A DNA stretch of 64,000 nt, from positions 2,759,517 to 2,823,516 of the forward strand of contig NZ_KV917368.1 in the NCBI RefSeq assembly GCF_002019605.1, in the 5' to 3' direction. This document shows positions 57,019-64,000 of the stretch, piece after piece; position 1 is the stretch's first letter, and every line of letters starts with the position of its first letter. This DNA comes from Alkalihalobacterium alkalinitrilicum (GTDB lineage: Bacteria; Bacillota; Bacilli; Bacillales; Bacillaceae_F). The position numbers and the translations under genes are program-made. The notes beneath the pieces are model-generated. The model had not been told where the DNA came from. It saw only the letters and a program-made list of their open reading frames with translations, and ran no database searches.

Positions 57019-57783
57019 TCGTTCAATATGAATGTGATTTTGTTCTAGTATCTTCGTAATAACATGGCCTGCCATAATCAACCCTGAAACTGAGGGCACA
57101 AATGCATTAGAAGATGGTGGGAGTTTTGCCTTCCGAATCGGTCCTTCTTCTGCAGATTCGGGAACAATTTCTTTCCGGATTTCTTCACGAATTTTGACTG
57201 GGCTTTCGTCTGAGAAAACAACATTGACTCCTTTATGTATTCCTTCTTTACGGAGCTTTGTCCGAACCACTTTAGCAATCGGATCATAACTCGTTTTAGA
57301 AATATCAGCAATACGCAACCGCGTTGGGTCCATTTTATTGGCTACACCCATACTCGAAATAATGCCAATGTTGCGTTGCAAGCATTGTTTAATGACATGA
57401 ATTTTGTACGTTATTGTATCACACGCATCAACGACAAAATCTAAACCATAATCAAAAAATTGTTCATACGTTTCTTCTGTATAAAACATTTTTAGAGCAA
57501 TGACTTCACAATCAGGATTAATATCTTTTATTCGTTCTTTCATTAAGTCTACTTTCGGCTTGCCCACTGTGGATATTAGAGCATGAATTTGACGGTTTAC
57601 GTTTGTAATATCGACATAATCTTTATCCACAAGTACAAGGCGTCCAACACCTGATCTTGCTAATGCTTCTGCCGAAAATGAACCGACTCCACCAACCCCT
57701 AATACTGCGACTGTGCTGTTTTTTAACGTTTGAATTCCATCTTTTCCGATTGCTAATTCATTTCTTGAAAATTGATACAACAT
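57016..57783 (-). CDS. tcdA: tRNA threonylcarbamoyladenosine dehydratase TcdA
   Basis: A 255-residue E1-like/ThiF-family enzyme that cyclises t6A37 of ANN-decoding tRNAs to ct6A using ATP. It has the nucleotide-binding motif VLGVGGVGSFSAEALARSG and the conserved DACDTITYK. The ATG at 57783 (GAGG upstream) gives the family start LYQFSRNELAIG; an upstream ATG at 57810 adds nine unmatched residues. It corresponds to B. subtilis YrvM, next to the 6S RNA gene as here. Confidence 0.94.
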   Translation of the reverse strand: MLYQFSRNELAIGKDGIQTLKNSTVAVLGVGGVGSFSAEALARSGVGRLVLVDKDYVDITNVNRQIHALISTVGKPKVDLMKERIKDINPDCEVIALKMFYTEETYEQFFDYGLDFVVDACDTITYKIHVIKQCLQRNIGIISSMGVANKMDPTRLRIADISKTSYDPIAKVVRTKLRKEGIHKGVNVVFSDESPVKIREEIRKEIVPESAEEGPIRKAKLPPSSNAFVPSVSGLIMAGHVITKILEQNHIHIER

Positions 57784-57989
57784 CTTACCTCTTCCTTTCT
57801 CTACGAACACACAAACACTCTATACTAATTTCGTTTCTTATTCAGATTATACCTATAATTGTAATCGGGGTAAAATATACCATAACCCTATTGAAAAAGC
57901 TATACTCTTCAGGAATCTATACTCCTATTATGTACTAAATAGTTCATGTCCATAAACTGATTCGACCAAACTGTTTAATAAAATAAAAA

Positions 57990-58037
57990 ACGGCACCCTA
58001 ATTGTTAGTTAGTGTCTAACAATTAGGGTGCCGTTCA
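57990..58037 (-). terminator. Strong terminator downstream of 6S RNA
   Basis: A 20-bp perfect stem (AACGGCACCCTAATTGTTAG with its complement) and 8-nt loop; on the minus strand TTTTTTATTTTATT follows. It probably ends the 6S RNA precursor. Confidence 0.85.
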
Positions 58038-58089
58038 AGTTCACATACGTACATTATTTGTTATTTTATTAAAATTAAATGAAAACATA

Positions 58090-58283
58090 AAAATAAGAGG
58101 CCCAAAGTGCCGTATCTCCCTAGTTTTGAACCTGCTCTCGCAGGTGGGTGCCAAGCTTCTTTCTTTATGCGTCCTTTATCGTTCAAGGCCTGCATTCTAA
58201 AAGAAGACTTAAACTCCCAATAAAAAAGTGTTGGCTCAAAACTGTCAGGCGCTTACGTACACGCTAGGACTCTTACTTTTCTT
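58090..58283 (-). ncRNA. bsrA: 6S RNA (6S-1 / BsrA type)
   Basis: No protein gene fits the gap 57811-58578. On the minus strand a sigma-A promoter is followed by a 190-nt rod-like RNA: its 5' and 3' arms pair (AGUUUUGA from 58237-58244 with UCAAAACU from 58122-58129; GAGUCC with GGGCCUC at the base), leaving an open central region. B. subtilis 6S-1 RNA lies between tcdA (yrvM) and aspS, exactly this position. It binds sigma-A RNA polymerase in stationary phase. Confidence 0.85.
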
Positions 58284-58289
58284 AATGAA

Positions 58290-58318
58290 ATCATAGCATA
58301 AAATGATTTGAGGAGCAA
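58290..58318 (-). promoter_or_regulatory. Sigma-A promoter of 6S RNA
   Basis: On the minus strand TTGCTC (58313-58318) and TATGAT (58290-58295) are separated by 17 bp. The start is expected about 7 nt downstream, near 58283, matching the 5' end of the RNA. Confidence 0.8.
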
Positions 58319-58578
58319 GAATAAAAAAAGTTATTTTTCTGAATTTTCCATAAAGTGTATTTCTAACAAAATTCTACTTCTCTACCTCGCCTCAAGTTTT
58401 AACGGTGAAAGGGATGGGGCCTAAAAACAAATGCAACCTTCACTTGATTTGTCTCGGACTAACGATGTCCCTACACTTTTAATTATTTCTACTGCATGCG
58501 GTCTTTCATGCTTTTTGCGAAATTAAATAAGCTGTGCTACAGTGATACGTAATAATAAATGATTAAAGGGTGTTTTAA

Positions 58579-58866
58579 ATGGATCCTATCTCCACTCAGC
58601 ATTGTATCTTTGTTGAACAAAAAATTGAGTATACCAAAAAGTTGACCATTGAAAAAAACTTTAATATTGAACTTTATTCCGATAAAATTCGGTTAATGGA
58701 TAAAGAGCTGTTACTTGAACATGTATTTGATATTTCTTATCGACGAGCGACTAATGAGATTGGATTTTTATACCTTCATACGAATCAAGGCGTCATACCG
58801 AATTTAGTCAAAACGAATCCCACACCCTTTATTGACACGTTTAGGAAAGTAAAGCAATTTTATTAA
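58579..58866 (+). CDS. Uncharacterised 95-residue protein
   Basis: I do not recognise this family. The protein is soluble, with alternating hydrophobic and charged residues suggesting a beta-rich small domain (for example KLTIEKNFNIELYSDKIRLM) and a possible PH-like fold, which is speculative. AAAGGGTG precedes the ATG. Its last 26 bp overlap the convergent hom gene. The gap 58319-58578 before it holds its promoter region and nothing else recognisable. Confidence 0.65.
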   Translation: MDPISTQHCIFVEQKIEYTKKLTIEKNFNIELYSDKIRLMDKELLLEHVFDISYRRATNEIGFLYLHTNQGVIPNLVKTNPTPFIDTFRKVKQFY

Positions 58867-60073
58867 CTGAAAAATCGCCTAAAAGCGGGTAACTGCTTTT
58901 TTGAATTAAGGTTTCTAGATCATATACTGTTTTTCCATAACCTAACTTCACAATGAGAGCTAGTTTTCCGTTCATGGTGTCTTCCGTATCTATACAGTCT
59001 GAAATTGTACGAAGTTGTAAAACAACTTCTTCTTTTTCAAATTCATCAACAAATACTACCACTTTTGTTTCCTTGTTCGATACCTGGTTTGAAAGCCGGA
59101 CCTTTCGTCTTTCAAAACCTTGAAATTGTTCATGGAGAACAAAGTCTTCTACCATACTATTAGCAGTTGCTTCTTTTCCTGCACCTGGTCCACTCATCGT
59201 AATACAGTCAACCGTTTCTCCATCAATACATACACCATTCGTTACACCATTAATATTGTACAGTGGGTGTGTTTGCGTTACGAATGAAGGCGATACAAAA
59301 CCACTAATTACTCCGTCTTCGTTTGCCGTTTTTGCAATGAGTTTAATCGTTAACCCTTGGCGTTCTGCAAATTCAATGGCTTCTACTTCCATCCCACTAA
59401 TCCCTTTACAGGAGAAATTCTCTTCACGCGGCCATTCATTAAACGCCAACCGACTTAAAATTCTTATTTTATATAATGCGTCATACCCTTCTATATCGTC
59501 CGTGGGATCCGCTTCAGCATAACCTAGCACCTTAGCCTCAGCTAAGACGTCATCAAACTGCCGATTTTTCTCCTTCATCTCCGTTAAAATGTAGTTTGTT
59601 GTCCCATTCAAAATTCCTGACACCGATCGAATCGGTGTTGTTGTAAATAAGGTTTTAAAACTGTTTACGATCGGAATTCCACCACCAACAGCTGCTTCAA
59701 AGCCTAAATATACTTGGTACTCCTTAGCTAACTTCTCTAGTTCTGCCCCGTGCTTAGCAATTAGTTCTTTATTAGCTGTAATAATAGATGTTCCTGCCTG
59801 AATGAGTTTTATTATGTAGTCTCTTGCAGGTTCAACACCACCAATCGCCTCAAAAACAACGTCGTATTGGTTTTGAAAAAAATTAACCGGGTCGCTCGTC
59901 ATACATTGCTTTGCACCTTGATTATTTCGCTCTTTTTTACAATCCCTCACTAGCACTTTTTTTACCTGTATTTCTTTTTTTAAAGCACTTTGCAATTCCT
60001 CTTTCGAACTTGTTAGTCGCTCATATACACCTGAACCTACTGTACCATAACCAATAATTCCAATACTTAACAA
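58841..60073 (-). CDS. hom: Homoserine dehydrogenase
   Basis: A 410-residue homoserine dehydrogenase (aspartate semialdehyde to homoserine). N-terminal NAD(P)-binding motif GYGTVGSGV, conserved EAAVGGGIPIV and LNGTTNYIL, the EADPTDDIEGYDA motif and a C-terminal ACT domain (about 340-410). TTG start at 60073 after GGAGGGG. It stands outside a thr operon and is preceded by a SAM-I riboswitch, so it is set by SAM level and probably serves methionine synthesis. Confidence 0.95.
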   Translation of the reverse strand: MLSIGIIGYGTVGSGVYERLTSSKEELQSALKKEIQVKKVLVRDCKKERNNQGAKQCMTSDPVNFFQNQYDVVFEAIGGVEPARDYIIKLIQAGTSIITANKELIAKHGAELEKLAKEYQVYLGFEAAVGGGIPIVNSFKTLFTTTPIRSVSGILNGTTNYILTEMKEKNRQFDDVLAEAKVLGYAEADPTDDIEGYDALYKIRILSRLAFNEWPREENFSCKGISGMEVEAIEFAERQGLTIKLIAKTANEDGVISGFVSPSFVTQTHPLYNINGVTNGVCIDGETVDCITMSGPGAGKEATANSMVEDFVLHEQFQGFERRKVRLSNQVSNKETKVVVFVDEFEKEEVVLQLRTISDCIDTEDTMNGKLALIVKLGYGKTVYDLETLIQKSSYPLLGDFSVNKIALLS

Positions 60074-60105
60074 CCGAATCCCCTCCTCATAAAAAGCGCG
60101 AAAAC

Positions 60106-60259
60106 AAAAAACCTCTCCTGATAAGGGAAAGGTTTTTTAAACGCCTCCACTTATCTTTCAGAGCTATAGCTCTGCTGAAATTAGCACCTTTGTTTGTCTG
60201 GCATACAAACCGGTTGCCGGGCATCATCGGGTCAGTCCCTCAGCCTCTCGTGATAAGTT
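60106..60259 (-). promoter_or_regulatory. SAM-I (S-box) riboswitch controlling hom
   Basis: On the minus strand the S-box core is clear: TTATCACGAGAGGCTGAGGG, GATGATGCCCGGCAACC, AAAGGTGCTAATT and the closing GATAAGTGG. An intrinsic terminator (60106-60138, AACCTTTCCC / GGAGAGGTT plus T-run) follows, 33 bp before hom. High SAM would stop transcription. Confidence 0.95.
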
Positions 60260-60337
60260 ATATTTTCAGTTAATAAATTTTTCGAATTTTAATAGTTATG
60301 ATTATAATTCGAATGTTCTTACTTTGTCAATCTTTTA

Positions 60338-62131
60338 TTAAACTTGAACTTTTTTTTCTTCTTCTTTTTTAGGAACAATCGATAAATTCAATTCACGAAG
60401 TTGTGCATCACTCACCGTGCCTGGTGCGTTTGTTAACAAGCAACTTGCACTCGCTGTTTTCGGAAATGCAATCGTATCACGTAAATTATTTCTCCCTGCT
60501 AATAGCATAATGAGACGATCTAAACCTAATGCAATACCACCATGTGGCGGTGTACCATATTCAAACGCGTCTAAAAGGAACCCGAACTGTTCTTTCGCCT
60601 CTTCTTCAGAAAACCCTAGTGCAGTAAACATTTTTTCTTGGACATCACGTTGATAAATACGTTGTGAACCACCACCAAGCTCATAACCATTCAGTACGAG
60701 GTCATACGCTTCCGCACGAACATGACCAGGGTCTGTATCAAGTAAATGTAAATCTTCTTTTTTCGGACTTGTAAATGGATGGTGAAGCGCTACATAACGA
60801 TTACCGTCTTCATCAAACTCTACTAATGGAAAATCTACAACCCATAAGAAATTAAACTTGCTCTTATCAATTAAATCTAGGTCCTTACCGAATTTTAAAC
60901 GTAACGCTCCTAAGCTATCAAACACGATTTGCTTTTTATCAGCAGCAAAGAACAACAAGTCACCTGGTTCAGCATTCATTGCTTCACGCATACCACTCGT
61001 TTCTTCCTCGCTTAAGAACTTCGCAATTGGTCCTTTCAACTCGCTTTCTTCAACTTTTAACCAAGCTAAGCCTTTTGCCCCGTAAATCGCAACAAAGTCT
61101 GCTAGGTCGTCAATTTCTTTACGAGTAAGTTTAGTAGCGGCACCTTTTACATTTAATCCTTTCACGATGCCTCCATTGGCAATCGCATTGGCAAACACTT
61201 TGAATTGTGAGTTCTTCATCACATCTGTTAACTCAGATAACTCTAAACCAAAACGGGTATCAGGCTTATCTGACCCGTAACGGTTCATCGCATCATCGTA
61301 AGTTAATCGTTGGAAAGGAGTAGTGATATCGATTCCTTTTAATTCTTTCATGATTTTTGCCATCATCGTTTCCATCATCCCAAGCAAGTCTTCTTTATCC
61401 ATAAATGAAGTCTCAATATCGACTTGAGTAAATTCAGGTTGACGATCCGCTCGTAAATCCTCATCTCGGAAACAACGAACAATTTGATAATAGCGCTCAA
61501 AACCAGAAACCATTAATAACTGTTTGAATAGCTGTGGTGACTGAGGAAGTGCGTAAAACTCTCCATGATGTACTCGGCTCGGCACTAGATAGTCACGAGC
61601 TCCTTCTGGTGTACTTTTTGTTAACATTGGTGTTTCGATTTCTAAAAATTGCTCGTTGTCCAGTGTATCGCGAATTAATTTCGTCGTTTTATGACGTAAC
61701 GTAAAGATGTTTTGCATATCAGGACGTCGTAAATCCAAGTATCGGTAGCGTAAGCGAACATCTTCTGAAGCTTCTGTATCTTCTTCAATTTGAAAAGGAA
61801 GCGCTTTTGATGCATTTAGAATGGTAATTTGATCAACATGCACTTCTACTTTTCCCGTTGGAATTTTTTCATTAACAGTTTCAGCTTCACGTTTAACTAC
61901 TATTCCTTCAACATCTAACACATACTCACCACGAACACGGTCAGCAATCGTATGGGCTTCAGCTGAAACTTCTGGATTAAATACGATTTGTACAATACCA
62001 GAACGGTCTCTTAAATCAATAAAAATAACTTGTCCTAAATCACGACGAGTTTGCACCCATCCTTTTAACTGTACTCTTTCACCAATTGTATTCTCTAATA
62101 TTTGGCCACAGTGGTGTGTTCTCCCTATCAT
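60338..62131 (-). CDS. aspS: Aspartyl-tRNA synthetase
   Basis: A 597-residue bacterial-type class II AspRS. N-terminal OB anticodon domain (about 1-105), catalytic core with motif 2 [20 protein letters not shown], the GAD insertion (about 290-410) and motif 3 [13 protein letters not shown]. It starts 2 nt after the hisS stop and shares the T-box. GGAGGAG precedes the ATG. Full length. Confidence 0.97.
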   Translation of the reverse strand: MIGRTHHCGQILENTIGERVQLKGWVQTRRDLGQVIFIDLRDRSGIVQIVFNPEVSAEAHTIADRVRGEYVLDVEGIVVKREAETVNEKIPTGKVEVHVDQITILNASKALPFQIEEDTEASEDVRLRYRYLDLRRPDMQNIFTLRHKTTKLIRDTLDNEQFLEIETPMLTKSTPEGARDYLVPSRVHHGEFYALPQSPQLFKQLLMVSGFERYYQIVRCFRDEDLRADRQPEFTQVDIETSFMDKEDLLGMMETMMAKIMKELKGIDITTPFQRLTYDDAMNRYGSDKPDTRFGLELSELTDVMKNSQFKVFANAIANGGIVKGLNVKGAATKLTRKEIDDLADFVAIYGAKGLAWLKVEESELKGPIAKFLSEEETSGMREAMNAEPGDLLFFAADKKQIVFDSLGALRLKFGKDLDLIDKSKFNFLWVVDFPLVEFDEDGNRYVALHHPFTSPKKEDLHLLDTDPGHVRAEAYDLVLNGYELGGGSQRIYQRDVQEKMFTALGFSEEEAKEQFGFLLDAFEYGTPPHGGIALGLDRLIMLLAGRNNLRDTIAFPKTASASCLLTNAPGTVSDAQLRELNLSIVPKKEEEKKVQV

Positions 62132-62133
62132 TC

Positions 62134-63411
62134 TTACTCCTCCTTCAATGTATCTTGCATATATGTAATAAATTCATCAAGTGATACTTCTACTTGTTCG
62201 CCTGTGCTCATTTTCTTCACATTTATTTTATTTGCTACTAATTCGTCTTCTCCTATAACAGCTGTATACTTTGCTTCGAGTCGATCAGCAGCTTTAAATT
62301 GTGCCTTAACTTTTTTGTCTAAATAATCTTTTTCACAAGATAATCCAGCTCTGCGTAATTCAAATAAAAGACTAGCAGCTTTATCTTTCGCAGTGTCACC
62401 TAACGCAACAATGTAACAATCAATCGATTGTTCAATTGGAATAACAATATTGGTGGCTTTTAACGCCATAAGCAAACGTTCAATGCTAAGAGCAAAACCA
62501 ATACCAGGAGTTTCTGGACCTCCAATATTTTCGACGAGACCGTTGTAACGTCCACCACCACATAAAGTGGTAATTGCACCGAAACCTTCACCTTCAATCA
62601 TGATCTCAAATGCAGTATGGTTGTAATAATCTAAACCTCGAACTAATGTCTGATCCACTACATATGAAATTCCCATTGTATCCAAGTGTTGTTTCACTTT
62701 TTCAAAGTAAGAGACTGACTCTTCATTTAAATAATCTAGTATCGAAGGAGCCGTTGCCATTAATTCATGATCCCTATCTTTTTTACAGTCTAAAATTCGT
62801 AATGGGTTTTTCTCGAGTCTTTGCTGACAGTCTGAACAAAACTCATTTATTCTTGGTTTAAAATGGTTAATTAATGCCTCGCGGTGAGCAATTCGGCTTT
62901 CTGTGTCGCCAAGACTATTAATCACAAGCTTCAAGCCAGTTAGCCCTAATTCACGGTAGAATTCCATAGCAAGTGCCATGACTTCAGCATCAATCCCAGG
63001 GTCATTACTTCCTAACGCTTCAATCCCAAATTGCACAAATTGACGCATTCTTCCTGATTGTGGGCGCTCATAACGAAACATAGGTCCTATATAATACAAC
63101 TTTGTCGGTTGCCCTGGATTTCCATATAACTTATTTTCAACAAACGCTCGTGTTACCGATGCCGTTCCTTCTGGCCGTAGGGTAAGACTACGATCGCCAC
63201 GATCCGTAAACGTATACGTTTCTTTTTGAACGATATCTGTTGTGTCACCTACACCACGTTGAAAGAGTTCTGTATGTTCAAAAATCGGGGTTCTAATTTC
63301 TTTATAATTGTAGCGTCGGCAAATATCTTGTGCTTTTCTTTCAACAAATTGCCACAACTCAGAAGTTCCAGGCAAAATGTCTTGGGTTCCTCGTGGAATA
63401 TGTATACTCAT
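62134..63411 (-). CDS. hisS: Histidyl-tRNA synthetase
   Basis: A 425-residue class II HisRS with motif 1 at about 1-80, motif 2 [15 protein letters not shown] and the His-specific [14 protein letters not shown], plus a C-terminal anticodon domain. It is the first gene of hisS-aspS under a T-box with a CAC specifier. GGAGG lies 6 nt before the ATG. Confidence 0.97.
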   Translation of the reverse strand: MSIHIPRGTQDILPGTSELWQFVERKAQDICRRYNYKEIRTPIFEHTELFQRGVGDTTDIVQKETYTFTDRGDRSLTLRPEGTASVTRAFVENKLYGNPGQPTKLYYIGPMFRYERPQSGRMRQFVQFGIEALGSNDPGIDAEVMALAMEFYRELGLTGLKLVINSLGDTESRIAHREALINHFKPRINEFCSDCQQRLEKNPLRILDCKKDRDHELMATAPSILDYLNEESVSYFEKVKQHLDTMGISYVVDQTLVRGLDYYNHTAFEIMIEGEGFGAITTLCGGGRYNGLVENIGGPETPGIGFALSIERLLMALKATNIVIPIEQSIDCYIVALGDTAKDKAASLLFELRRAGLSCEKDYLDKKVKAQFKAADRLEAKYTAVIGEDELVANKINVKKMSTGEQVEVSLDEFITYMQDTLKEE

Positions 63412-63490
63412 TATGATCCTCCTACAATAATCTCCATTCGAAAAAGGTTATCTTTTACGATCAACACCACTAATCATCTTATTGTACAAT

Positions 63491-63712
63491 AAAAAACCCC
63501 CACCCCTGATTAATAAATCAATCAGGGACGAGAGTTATACCCGTGGTGCCACCCTTATTGAAGCCTAAGCTTCCACTTTTAGCAGTTAACGCCTTGCTTA
63601 CGTTTTTTCCTACTAACAACAGTGTTTCAGAAAAAAACCTCCAGAGTGTTCATTCATTAAGATCCATGTAGAAATGCTCTCAGCCTCGACATTTCCTCTC
63701 TAAACATGTGCC
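63491..63712 (-). promoter_or_regulatory. Histidine T-box leader of hisS-aspS
   Basis: The T-box sequence AAGGGTGGCACCACGG is at about 63540-63556 on the minus strand. The terminator stem pairs CCCCTGAT with ATCAGGG (63503-63527) and ends in a T-run. A CAC histidine specifier is at 63646-63648, in the context GAACACTCTGG typical of the specifier loop. Uncharged tRNA-His would turn on both synthetases. The gap 63713-63802 shows only promoter-like AT-rich DNA. Confidence 0.93.
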
Positions 63713-63802
63713 ACCTTAACTACTTTTCCCCATCAACGGTTATACGATCTTGCATTTGTTTTTTATCTTACGAATGTTTAATTAATATGTCAACTACTTG
63801 TT

Positions 63803-63979
63803 TCAATTTCGTCCAAGCTTCTTCTTTAATTGTTTCACTTCTCTTAAAGACAATCCGAATTCATCTGCTAATTCCATACTTGTGCTGCTATTTTCTTTCT
63901 CGACAAAATCATGAAAATTAACATGAAAAAGTTGGTGCTCATTTTTTCCGCTGCCTTCTTGCTTCATACTTGTGCGCAT
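63803..63979 (-). CDS. yrzK: Small HTH protein (YrzK-like)
   Basis: A 58-residue protein too short for most gene lists. The C-terminal half (about 33-57) reads like a helix-turn-helix (SMELADEFGLSLREVKQLKK). It is located upstream of hisS, where B. subtilis has yrzK; function unknown. GGGAAGGAAG precedes the ATG at 63979. The region right of it to the window edge holds its ribosome site only. Confidence 0.68.
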   Translation of the reverse strand: MRTSMKQEGSGKNEHQLFHVNFHDFVEKENSSTSMELADEFGLSLREVKQLKKKLGRN

Positions 63980-64000
63980 AGAATCTTCCTTCCCTAGTAG

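Noticed and set aside
63706-63921. 71-residue plus-strand frame near the right edge
   Set aside because: It is antisense to the YrzK-like gene and the T-box promoter region, with no ribosome site.

Overview
The window is low-GC Firmicute DNA, most likely from an alkaliphilic or halophilic Bacillaceae (Bacillus / Alkalihalobacillus type). Evidence: strong AGGAGG-type ribosome sites with frequent TTG and GTG starts, T-box and SAM-I leaders, intrinsic terminators with long T-runs, an RsfA-family sporulation-type regulator, and a gene order that follows the B. subtilis yrh-yrr-yrv region (yrhC, mtnN, yrzA, yrrS ... greA, udk, yrrO, yrrN, yrrM, mltG, yrzB, ruvX, ireB, alaS, yrrI, yrrD, recD2, yrrB, mnmA, iscS, cymR, rarA ... 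tcdA, 6S RNA ... aspS, hisS, yrzK). That comparison is from memory, not from an alignment.

1-16 kb is an accessory metabolic region. It holds a probable ectoine-catabolism pair (DoeA-like hydrolase and a cystathionine gamma-synthase-like PLP enzyme) near a PucR regulator, a siderophore-type amino-acid N-hydroxylase with a TTG start, an unpaired NarL-type response regulator, an Lrp-type regulator with an S9 peptidase, a NUDIX hydrolase, a 14-TM drug exporter, and a sodium:solute symporter operon with promoter direct repeats and a cre-like site. The yrhC-mtnN-yrzA-yrrS block follows, without the mccAB, yrrT and pbpI genes expected at this locus.

17-28 kb is a mobile-element sink. After a GntR/ABC exporter operon there is a LysM/L,D-transpeptidase gene split by two insertion sequences: an IS1341-type TnpB element (20718-22590) and an IS231-like IS4-family element (22634-24248, 10-bp target duplication). 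Removing both restores an exact 400-residue reading frame. Next come two overlapping tyrosine recombinase genes, a decayed coding fragment, and the 5' half of a group II intron sitting directly behind the greA terminator, as class C introns do.

28-49 kb is the conserved housekeeping run, all on the minus strand: transcription elongation, tRNA modification, cell-wall lytic transglycosylase, alaS with its T-box, RecD2, MnmA/IscS, CymR and RarA. Two things stand out: udk is broken by an internal deletion, and there is a 124-bp tandem repeat array (39208-39845).

49-64 kb has an RsfA-like regulator, a second TnpB element whose tnpB is interrupted by a 149-bp repeat with a reconstructable empty site, the lactate operon lctP-lutABC (lctP split by one in-frame stop, with two copies of a probable operator), tcdA, 6S RNA with its promoter, homoserine dehydrogenase under a SAM-I riboswitch, and the hisS-aspS operon under a histidine T-box.

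The least ordinary biology is the set of frozen mobility events. The 149-bp repeat in tnpB, the 124-bp tandem array and a partial copy near 33.6 kb share end or internal sequence and look like one family of short non-coding mobile repeats. I found no complete new defence or biosynthetic system.
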